A DNA stretch of 64,000 nucleotides. It comes from Flavobacterium hiemivividum (GTDB lineage Bacteria > Bacteroidota > Bacteroidia > Flavobacteriales > Flavobacteriaceae). This document shows, piece after piece, positions 35,705 to 42,173 of the stretch. The first letter of the stretch is position 1. Each line of letters opens with the position of its first letter. The DNA lies in NCBI RefSeq assembly GCF_004349145.1, contig NZ_SMFO01000010.1, forward strand, positions 62,001 to 126,000. Direction: 5' to 3'. Below the pieces are notes generated by a model. That model saw only the letters and a program-made list of their open reading frames with translations, made no database searches and was not told the DNA's origin. The translations under genes were made by a program, and so were the position numbers.

Positions 35705-37489
35705 ATGGAAACACTCTCTATTTATCTAATCAAATCCAGTGGATTACTTTTGCTTTTCTTTTCAGCCTATCATTTTATGTTGCGAAAAGAAACTTTTTTC
35801 ACCAGCAATCGTTGGTTCCTTTTGGTTGGCTTAGTTAGCTCGGCATTTTTACCGCTATTGTTTTTCACTAAAATAATTTGGGTAGATCCAACGCCGAGCA
35901 CGATAGACTGGTCCAATATTCCTATTACGAGGGCTACAGATAAAGATTATATAAAAGAATACTTGTACGTGGCTTTAATCGCAGCTTATTGTATCGGAAT
36001 CCTAGGTCTATTAGCAAAATTTTGTTTTGAATTTTATAGTTTAAGCGGTGTTCTTAAAGGCAAAGTAGTCCATAAACAATCCGCTTTTAAATTTATTGAC
36101 ATCAAAGAAAACCTCGCGCCTTTTTCTTTCTTTAATACCATTGTGTACAATTCATCTTTATACAGCCCAGAGGAACTTCAAAGTATAATAGAACATGAAA
36201 AAGTCCACAGTGAACAACATCATACCATAGACGTATTGATTTCGCGCCTATTTTGCATATTGTTTTGGTTCAATCCCATCATTTGGCTCTACAAAAAAGC
36301 AATCCTACAAAATCTAGAATTTATTGCAGACAGCGAAGCTTCTAAAAAAACATCCGATAAAAAGGCCTACCAAATCACGCTTTTAAAAATAACAACACAA
36401 GAGAATTGTGTTGCCATCACCAATCATTTTTATCAATCATTAATCAAAAAACGAATCGTTATGTTAAACAAAAATCAATCAAACAAAAGGAATTCCTGGA
36501 AGTATGCTGCTGTGATACCAGGATTAATTGCCTTTGTGTTATTGTTTCAAATCGAAGTTGTAGCACAAGAAAAGATGACAGAGAAAATCATTAAACTCAG
36601 TTCAAATGAACCACCTAGCACAAATGATGTAGAGCAACAGGAAAACGACAGGACTAATAAAATTAAAACAATCATAGTAAATACTGACAATAATAAAGGG
36701 ATTGACGCCAATACTGAAATTTTTATCGACGGCAAAAAAGTAAGTAAAGAAGAAATGGATCGCACTAATCCTGCTACTATTGCAACGATCAATGTATCTA
36801 AAAACGGTACTAAATCTACAATTCAAATTATTACAAAGGATAAAGAAACTAGCTCTTCAAGTATTTTTGAAAGTAACAAACCTGCAGAAGATTTGGATTT
36901 AGAAAAAACGGATCCTACCAATCTGAATGGATTGAAGGGGAACAGAGGCACTTATACCGTAAGAACGGTCTACACGACAACAGAAAAAAACTCAGCTCCT
37001 CAAAATCCCGAATACTATGTTAATGGAAAAAAAATAAGTCCGCTAGAAGCTGAAAGTTTAAGTCCAAATACGATAAGCACAGTTAATGTGCAAAAAAATG
37101 GTGTAGGTGGTAAAAATTCAATTCATATTGTAACCAAAAACTACGTAGACAACAGACAAACTATACCAGAGCCTCCAATACCTCCTACTCCACCTACTTT
37201 TAACTTCAAAACGCCAAAAGTACCTAATTTTCCAAAGGCTCCTAAAGCACCAAAAGGAGATCCCATAAATGGTGACAAAAAAGCGTGGGCAGACTTTAAT
37301 AAAAAAATGGAAGAGTTCGAAAAGAAAATGAAAGCTATGGAACCTGAAATGACAGCTTTTGATAAAAAAATGTCCGAGTTTGATAAAAAGATGGAACCTT
37401 TCAATGCTAAAATGGAAGCTTTTGAAAAGGAGATGAAAATATACGAAAAGAAGATGGAAGACTACCAATCAAAATTAAATTCGAACTAA
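35705..37489 (+). CDS. M56-family (BlaR1-like) membrane metallopeptidase with unusual C-terminus
   Basis: This is a 594-residue sensor protease. Helices lie at about 8-26, 37-57, 86-110 and 263-280. The zinc motif HEKVH lies at 164-168, with the partner E-x-x-A-D-S-x-A (ADSEAS) about 45 residues on. The region past the last helix has two similar modules (IDGKKVSKEEMDRTNPATI and VNGKKISPLEAESLSPNTI). These resemble the plug motif of TonB receptors. A proline-rich hinge (PEPPIPPTPPTF) and a heptad-like tail follow, with repeated D/E-K-K-M words. No penicillin-binding domain is present. The pair with BlaI suggests signalling by repressor cleavage. Confidence 0.85.
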   Translation: METLSIYLIKSSGLLLLFFSAYHFMLRKETFFTSNRWFLLVGLVSSAFLPLLFFTKIIWVDPTPSTIDWSNIPITRATDKDYIKEYLYVALIAAYCIGILGLLAKFCFEFYSLSGVLKGKVVHKQSAFKFIDIKENLAPFSFFNTIVYNSSLYSPEELQSIIEHEKVHSEQHHTIDVLISRLFCILFWFNPIIWLYKKAILQNLEFIADSEASKKTSDKKAYQITLLKITTQENCVAITNHFYQSLIKKRIVMLNKNQSNKRNSWKYAAVIPGLIAFVLLFQIEVVAQEKMTEKIIKLSSNEPPSTNDVEQQENDRTNKIKTIIVNTDNNKGIDANTEIFIDGKKVSKEEMDRTNPATIATINVSKNGTKSTIQIITKDKETSSSSIFESNKPAEDLDLEKTDPTNLNGLKGNRGTYTVRTVYTTTEKNSAPQNPEYYVNGKKISPLEAESLSPNTISTVNVQKNGVGGKNSIHIVTKNYVDNRQTIPEPPIPPTPPTFNFKTPKVPNFPKAPKAPKGDPINGDKKAWADFNKKMEEFEKKMKAMEPEMTAFDKKMSEFDKKMEPFNAKMEAFEKEMKIYEKKMEDYQSKLNSN

Positions 37490-37494
37490 AATAG

Positions 37495-37530
37495 CAAAAA
37501 AGTCGGTCATTATCATGATCGACTTTTTTT
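37495..37530 (+). terminator. Rho-independent terminator of the BlaI/M56 operon
   Basis: AAAAAAGTCGGTCAT pairs with ATGATCGACTTTTTT (one G-T pair) over TATC, followed by T. Confidence 0.88.
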
Positions 37531-37549
37531 ATATCTTTGAAAAAAACAT

Positions 37550-37690
37550 ATGTATAAAATTTTAGCTCAAATCAATAAACTTATCTTACCTAGTTTCACT
37601 AAACAACGCCTCGATTTGGCTAAAGCCAAAAAATGGCAAATGGCAATCATTGGTTTCCGCTATTACGTAACTAAAAGAGCTTTGGGATAA
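37550..37690 (+). CDS. 46-residue basic protein, conserved-looking
   Basis: The frame from ATG 37550 to TAA 37690 reads MYKILAQINKLILPSFTKQR ... then KAKKWQMAIIGFRYYVTKRALG. It has the look of a small protein found in many Flavobacteria, often beside SsrA-binding protein genes, with K-I-N-K-x-x-L-P-S at the start and a W-x-x-A-I-x-x-x-R-Y-x-V-x-x-x-x-L end. It is basic and amphipathic, with no signal. Function unknown. It starts 20 bp after the previous terminator. Confidence 0.6.
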   Translation: MYKILAQINKLILPSFTKQRLDLAKAKKWQMAIIGFRYYVTKRALG

Positions 37691-37954
37691 TTCAAATTAC
37701 TTTATCTAAAGAATTCCATAGAATCAAAAAAAGCAATAACTCCCTATTCGATTAAGTACTTGATCTATTCAATTTGTATACTTTGATTGACTTTTCCGCA
37801 GTATTTGCATTTTATTGAGGCATTCTAAAGGAGCTCCGGCTTCAAAGCAAAATTTATTTTACAATTAATTAAAATTATTTATTTTGGAAATCACTGGATA
37901 TCAAATATCTAATTCAAAGCCCTAATATTTTTTTATTTTTATTTTGATTTACAC

Positions 37955-37984
37955 TTGCACAATACACATTTATCCCTATCTTTG
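37955..37984 (+). promoter_or_regulatory. Promoter of tRNA-Arg
   Basis: TTG (37955-37957), 19 bp and then TATCTTTG (37977-37984) match the Bacteroidota sigma consensus TTG-N19-TAnnTTTG fully. It lies 36 bp before the tRNA. The rest of the 37691-38019 gap is AT-rich with nothing else recognised. Confidence 0.8.
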
Positions 37985-38019
37985 CACCCGCAATCAGGTT
38001 ATTAAAACCACTTGCAACT

Positions 38020-38093
38020 GGCCTTGTGGCGCAACTGAATAGCGCACTTGATTACGGCTCAAGAGGTTACTGGTTTGAATCCAGTCAAGGTCA
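38020..38093 (+). tRNA. tRNA-Arg (anticodon ACG)
   Basis: This is a 74-nt cloverleaf. The acceptor GGCCTTG pairs with CAAGGTC (one G-T) with discriminator A, the D-stem is GCGC/GCGC, and the anticodon arm CTTGA-TTACGGC-TCAAG gives ACG. The T-arm is ACTGG-TTTGAAT-CCAGT. CCA is not encoded. ACG (read as ICG) decodes CGU/CGC/CGA and would need TadA. A terminator follows at once. Its 3' end and terminator recur at 56835 (see repeats). Confidence 0.95.
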
Positions 38094-38160
38094 CAAAACC
38101 CCAACAGATGTTGGGGTTTTTTTATGTTTTACAGTCAAAATCCGCCTAAAATCAACTAAT
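38089..38160 (+). repeat. Junction J1: tRNA-Arg 3' end plus flank, copy A
   Basis: From the last bases of the tRNA (GGTCAC) through its terminator and on to TAAAATCAACTAAT this stretch recurs, diverged, at 56835-56910. The first 26 bases (38089-38114) are identical in both copies, which are 18,746 bp apart. The arrangement is that of an attachment-site direct repeat at a tRNA 3' end. Confidence 0.6.
38095..38123 (+). terminator. Terminator of tRNA-Arg
   Basis: AAAACCCCAAC pairs with GTTGGGGTTTT over AGAT, then T-run. Confidence 0.9.
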
Positions 38161-38209
38161 TAGAGCTAATATAGCAAAAATCTATCAAAATACCATATAG
38201 TTCTTAGTA

Positions 38210-38257
38210 CACACTTTTACGCACACTTTTATACACACTAATTTACACACTAAAAAG
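38210..38257 (+). repeat. Four 12-bp imperfect tandem repeats
   Basis: Units CACACTTTTACG, CACACTTTTATA, CACACTAATTTA and CACACTAAAAAG follow one another without spacers, 117 bp beyond the tRNA. Such short direct repeats near a tRNA 3' end can be arm-type sites for an integrase, but no integrase gene is present. Confidence 0.7.
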
Positions 38258-38682
38258 CGTCCCTAAATCACCATTTTTACATTAGCTCCTACCCCCTTAA
38301 AAGTATGACTATCAATTGTAGCCAATGATAAACGGAACTACCCAAAAAACAAAAATACCCAATATACTATCTCTACGGTACAAAATTGAGTAAAAAAACA
38401 ATTTCACTAGTACACCTACCTTGTGAATCTTAAAGATTCTACTTCTTTTTAGAAACAAACAAGTAAGCTAACGGGCATTACATTCTTATATAATAAAGTT
38501 GATTCAGTACTACTTAATACAAGATTTAATGCACAAAACAATCGAGATTCCGGGAAATTTACAAATTAATGCTATTTCTGTTTTATGGGATGAAATAATT
38601 TATACTTCAATAAAGCATATTGATTGGAACATTTTTAAATTTCATTGTATTCTTAATTGTGATTTGACGCAGTAATACTTCT
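38258..38682. other. Non-coding stretch between tRNA junction and palindrome
   Basis: About 425 bp of AT-rich sequence with stops in all frames and no recognisable gene. Together with the flanking repeats it looks like scar sequence from earlier insertions. Confidence 0.4.
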
Positions 38683-38728
38683 ACTGGAAAAAATGGTCAT
38701 ATTGACCACCTCTTTCCAGTTTCTATTG
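38683..38728. repeat. Palindromic element TGGTCA-N3-TGACCA, copy 1
   Basis: Nested dyad: ACTGGAAA (38683-38690) pairs with TTTCCAGT (38713-38720) and inside it TGGTCA-TAT-TGACCA (38694-38708). Including the flank CTATTGATCA the 45-bp block recurs at 56494-56540 with about two differences. It could be an operator for a dimeric regulator or a mobile-element end. Confidence 0.7.
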
Positions 38729-38844
38729 ATCAATGCAAACTATTGATTAACACAACTACGACAAACCGCTTAATCAATTAAAAATAAATCTATTACACAG
38801 AACAATATCCTATTGGATATATTAGAATTCAATGTTCACTTTAA

Positions 38845-39180
38845 ATTGGAATTGGGTGGTCAATACAACTGGAATTTGCAATCTGGGCTACCGGGGATTC
38901 CAGATTGATGCCTGATCATTTGAATCTGCCCACTCCTGATGCTATATTTTTCGATTTTTCTGATAGTCAATGGCATTTTACTCTGGAAGGAGCTGTCAAA
39001 ATAGCCAATGCTTACCCCGATACACCACTATTGTTATGTCATTGGGGATCCGTAGATTCTCCTGATTTTGTTGAGTTTAATGGCAACCCTGAAGATTTGA
39101 AAGATTTGGTGAAAAATCCGGAACGTATCTACGTTTTAGCTCCAGGCGAACCCTTTATTTTAAAGAAATTAAGTAAGTAG
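38845..39180 (+). pseudogene. Truncated MBL-fold metallo-hydrolase (C-terminal part)
   Basis: The open frame after the stop at 38842 encodes about 111 residues. They match the C-terminal part of UlaG-like MBL-fold metallo-hydrolases: FAIWATGDSRLMPDHLNLP, DAIFFDFSDSQWHFTLEGAV, LLLCHWGSVDSPDFVEFNG and NPERIYVLAPGEPFIL. The N-terminal zinc motif H-x-H-x-D-H is absent. A TTG/ATG at 38905-38910 could start a 90-residue fragment, but this is most likely a remnant. Fifty bp later the cupin gene starts. Confidence 0.6.
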
Positions 39181-39229
39181 TTCGTTAGAACAATCATAAA
39201 TCAACAGTAATTTTAAAATTTCATCGATA

Positions 39230-39730
39230 ATGAAAATAGTAAAATCAATAAAGTTTTTAATACTAATTGGCGCAATAGTAATCGCCTCATCTTGTAACAA
39301 TTTAAAACAAAAGGAAATGACAACAGATCATAACACTTCGATTTTCCCCAAAGGGGAAAGTGTATCTAGCGAATGGTTCAGCGGTAATGCTTTCTTGACG
39401 CCCCTTTTGGCAAAAGATAAAAACAACGATTTTGCAATGGCAAACGTAACTTTTGAACCCAATGCTAGAACCCATTGGCATACGCATCCCAGAGGTCAGG
39501 TTTTATTAATAACCGAAGGCGAAGGTTGGTATCAAGAAAAAGGAAAACCTGCACAGCTCATCAAAAAAGGAGATGTCATCAACATTCCCGAAGATGTAGA
39601 ACATTGGCATGGTGCTTCGGCAAATTCCAACATGGTGCATATCGCCATTACAAATTATCAGGGAGACGTAAATGTAATTTGGATGGCTCCTGTTACGGAT
39701 GAAGAATACAAAGATGTAAATGAACAATAA
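39230..39730 (+). CDS. Cupin-domain lipoprotein
   Basis: This is a 166-residue lipoprotein. The signal ends IASSC, with lipidation at Cys22. The cupin core has motif 1 THWHTHPRGQVLLITEGEGW (about 81-100) and motif 2 PEDVEHWHGA (about 121-130). It resembles the single-domain cupins related to (R)-mandelonitrile lyase and carboxymuconolactone-linked cupins. The likely metal ligands are the histidines of HWHTH and H-W-H. Its TAA overlaps the ATG of the next gene (TAATG), so both products are made together, outside the cytoplasm. Confidence 0.82.
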   Translation: MKIVKSIKFLILIGAIVIASSCNNLKQKEMTTDHNTSIFPKGESVSSEWFSGNAFLTPLLAKDKNNDFAMANVTFEPNARTHWHTHPRGQVLLITEGEGWYQEKGKPAQLIKKGDVINIPEDVEHWHGASANSNMVHIAITNYQGDVNVIWMAPVTDEEYKDVNEQ

Positions 39731-40788
39731 TGGAAAAAATAAATTTCCCAAAATGGGTATTGCTCTTCGTTTTACTTTTAAGTATCAATACGATGAATGC
39801 ACAAAATAAAGAAAATTTAGTTTTGAATGCCCAGCAAGAAAGCATTGTGAAAATCTCAGCTTTAACCGCTGTTGGAAACTTGGAGGACTTGAAAATCCAG
39901 TTAAATAAAGGATTAGATGCTGGCTTAAGTATTAACGAGATCAACGAAACGTTGGTGCAGTTGTACGCCTACTGCGGTTTCCCAAGAAGTTTGAACGCCA
40001 TAAACGCTTTCATGACGGTTGTAGAAGATAGAAAATCCAAGGGAATTAAAGACCTTAAAGGTAAAGAAGCAGGTCCGATTAAAAGTAATTTGGACAGATA
40101 TGAGCGTGGCAGAAAAACCTTGGAAGAGTTAACCAAAGTGCCTCAAACAAAACCTGCACCAGGATTTGGAGAATTTGCACCACGTGCTGATGCTTTTTTG
40201 AAAGAACATTTGTTTGCAGACATTTTCGATAATGATGTGTTGAATTTCCAGCAACGGGAACTTGTGACGATTGCTGCATTGTCAGCGATGCAAGGTGTAG
40301 AATCTCAATTGAAATCTCACGTCGGTATGGGCAAAAATACTGGAATTACCGACGAACAATTGAAAGAAGTTGCCGATTTAATCGAGAAAAATATCGATAG
40401 AACGCAGGCAAATATTTTGAGAAACATGATTGCTGTTCCAACCGTTCCAGTCATCGAAAGAGATATGATTGTTCGGATGTCTGAAATTGATATTCTACCT
40501 GAATATTTAGATGAATACAAGAAGATATTAAAAGAAGAAGCTTCCGCATCTGTTCATGTTGAACCAGGTGTAATAGCCATTTTTCCGATGTATCAAATAA
40601 AGAATCCTACTCAAGTAAGGATTATTGAAATTTATGCTAATAATGCCGCTTATCAAGCGCATTTAAAAACGCCTCACTTTCTGTTTTACAAAACAGAAAC
40701 GCTGAAAATGGTAAAAGATTTAAAATTGGTGGATATGGACAATATAGACCATGAAACGATGATAGAGATTTTTAAAAAATTGAAGTAA
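39730..40788 (+). CDS. Secreted carboxymuconolactone-decarboxylase-like / ABM-domain fusion
   Basis: This is a 352-residue exported protein (signal to SINTMNAQ). It has two CMD/AhpD-like helical repeats (about 38-110, IVKISALTAVGNLEDLKIQL; and about 150-235, ELVTIAALSAMQGVESQLKS). The C-terminal domain is like antibiotic-biosynthesis monooxygenase (ABM), from IERDMIVRMSEIDILPEYLD to the end. The AhpD-type C-x-x-C is absent, so peroxidase activity is not expected; the GFP(R) motif near 98 fits gamma-carboxymuconolactone types. Coupled to the cupin lipoprotein. The exact reaction is unknown. Confidence 0.78.
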   Translation: MEKINFPKWVLLFVLLLSINTMNAQNKENLVLNAQQESIVKISALTAVGNLEDLKIQLNKGLDAGLSINEINETLVQLYAYCGFPRSLNAINAFMTVVEDRKSKGIKDLKGKEAGPIKSNLDRYERGRKTLEELTKVPQTKPAPGFGEFAPRADAFLKEHLFADIFDNDVLNFQQRELVTIAALSAMQGVESQLKSHVGMGKNTGITDEQLKEVADLIEKNIDRTQANILRNMIAVPTVPVIERDMIVRMSEIDILPEYLDEYKKILKEEASASVHVEPGVIAIFPMYQIKNPTQVRIIEIYANNAAYQAHLKTPHFLFYKTETLKMVKDLKLVDMDNIDHETMIEIFKKLK

Positions 40789-41119
40789 ACATGAGTTTAA
40801 ATGATAAACAGTTATAAGCAAGCCTAAAAGACGACAATGTAGAAACAAATTAAAAGTTCGGTAATAATTGATTAATTACCCACAATTTATTTTCGTGGAC
40901 TAGATAACCTTATCGCAACCGCCTGAAGTAATAAAGTTGCGGTATGTTTGGGCTTTGACCCGTGTAAACTAATGTTCAATAATCCTTTGAATATACAATC
41001 ATAGTTTTTAAAATCAAATTATTACGATTAAACTATACTTATTAAATGCATTAAAACTCAATGATCATCATAAATTGGATTAGATGGTCAATGATATTGG
41101 AATTTACAACTATAAAGCT
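40789..41119. other. Intergenic region with a second MBL-like remnant
   Basis: About 330 bp with no intact gene. The block 41064-41108 (AAACTCAATGATCATCATAA, then TGGTCAATGATATTGGAATT) aligns by eye with 38828-38880, the coding start of the MBL remnant, at roughly 75 percent. Translated in the same register both give W-S-x-x-L-E-F. A GTTGCG/CGCAAC dyad lies at about 40915-40945 without a T-run. Confidence 0.4.
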
Positions 41120-41155
41120 AAAAAGCCTCAAATTCAGCAGAATTTGAGGCTTTTT
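41120..41155. terminator. Bidirectional terminator between convergent genes
   Basis: AAAAGCCTCAAATT pairs with AATTTGAGGCTTTT over CAGCAG, with A- and T-runs on both sides. It serves both the CMD gene (+) and DUF6607 (-). Confidence 0.88.
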
Positions 41156-41170
41156 ATATTTTTATACCTA

Positions 41171-42067
41171 TTATCTTTTGACAAAAGTATCAATAATTTT
41201 ATCCGTTTCTGCTTTTGGTGTATCTGCTTTTAAATCGAATAAATACGAATATAATGGTTTTTTATTCACCCTGTTTTCTAAATTCAGATCCAGTTTACGA
41301 TTAAAAACGGTTTGCCATTTATCACGTACGTTTTTCCACATTGCTGCATTTTCTTTCCAATATTTTTGACCAGCAAGACATTTTGAATCGGCTACCTTTT
41401 TGTAATAATCAGTTCCTTTTTCTTTTGCGATCGCTACGTCAGTACTATTTTCACTACGCAATAATTTTACGTTGTCTTGGTCGTGAATCCATCCGTCTTT
41501 GGTGATTTCATGTACATTTGTACGATTTAGAACATTATAATCTTTACGAATCGTTTGTTCTCGTCTTGGAAGTGGTGCGTCAGTATTGTCTTCCCAGTAA
41601 TGTCGGCCGTCAACGTGTACCCAACTTGCACTTCCCTCATAACGCGGGCTGTCGTCTACTTGGAAAACACGTTGTGTCCATTGTCCTTTGACGTCATCTT
41701 TTGCAAGAGTTTGGTACTTCCATGATTTGTCTTTGTAAAATTGGTAGAAAGAGGTGTTTTCAAATTCCCAGTCTTGTCTCCAGTGTTTTACTAACATCGT
41801 GTCATTGACAATTAAAATATGTTGTAATACTAATTTGTTTGGCTGGTCTTCAACAAGTTCAATCCATTCTAATCCGCGGTCATATTTAGTTTCAGAAGGC
41901 ACATAACTTTCGTCTTTACTGTACTGAAATGTTTCGGCAAAATTGAATTCTACTTCATAACAGCCACACATTGATTTGATGGCTTTTACATCTTCTTTCT
42001 TGTTAATTTGTGAATTTCCGGCAATACAAAAGCTAAATAAAATAGCTGTTGTGAATAATTTGTTCAT
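41171..42067 (-). CDS. DUF6607 secreted protein of the haem locus
   Basis: This is a 298-residue exported protein (signal to AGNSQ). It contains IKSMCGCYEVEFNFAETFQY (about 31-50) and RGLEWIELVED, then LVKHWRQDWEFEN and the ending FDLKADTPKAETDKIIDTF. It is recognised as the DUF6607 type, found beside HmuY and TonB-receptor genes in Bacteroidota. It is divergent from the TonB receptor and shares a 106-bp control region holding a Fur-like palindrome. Role in haem or iron use is inferred from context. Confidence 0.75.
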   Translation of the reverse strand: MNKLFTTAILFSFCIAGNSQINKKEDVKAIKSMCGCYEVEFNFAETFQYSKDESYVPSETKYDRGLEWIELVEDQPNKLVLQHILIVNDTMLVKHWRQDWEFENTSFYQFYKDKSWKYQTLAKDDVKGQWTQRVFQVDDSPRYEGSASWVHVDGRHYWEDNTDAPLPRREQTIRKDYNVLNRTNVHEITKDGWIHDQDNVKLLRSENSTDVAIAKEKGTDYYKKVADSKCLAGQKYWKENAAMWKNVRDKWQTVFNRKLDLNLENRVNKKPLYSYLFDLKADTPKAETDKIIDTFVKR

Positions 42068-42106
42068 GTTTAAAGGTTTAAAAATTTATTCCGCAAAAAT
42101 ACTAAT

Positions 42107-42125
42107 TTTATTTAGATTAAATAAA
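42107..42125. promoter_or_regulatory. Fur-like palindrome in the divergent haem promoter
   Basis: TTTATTTA-GAT-TAAATAAA is a perfect 8-bp inverted repeat in the region between the DUF6607 and TonB-receptor genes. The half TTATTTAGATT (42109-42119) is repeated inverted as AATCTAAATAA at 42164-42174, next to the receptor start. A-T-rich dyads of this sort with T-A-G-A/T-C-T-A cores fit ferric-uptake-regulator boxes of the phylum. Confidence 0.55.
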
Positions 42126-42134
42126 AATAACCCA

Positions 42135-42142
42135 TATATTTG
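42135..42142 (+). promoter_or_regulatory. -7 box of the TonB-receptor/HmuY operon
   Basis: TATATTTG fully matches TAnnTTTG. It is 10 bp downstream of the palindrome, which would therefore cover the -33 region and block polymerase when bound. Start codon at 42174. Confidence 0.65.
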
Positions 42143-42173
42143 CATAAAAAATTATAAAGAATAAATCTAAATA

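Noticed and set aside
37118..37468. A Phe/His-rich protein on the minus strand opposite the M56 tail
   Set aside because: It is an antisense reading of the repetitive K-K-M coding tail, without own homology or promoter.
35302..37489. A beta-lactam resistance operon
   Set aside because: No beta-lactamase gene and no penicillin-binding sensor domain are present; the BlaI/M56 pair alone does not show resistance.
38210..38257. A CRISPR array
   Set aside because: The 12-bp units have no spacers, are too short, and no cas genes are in the window.
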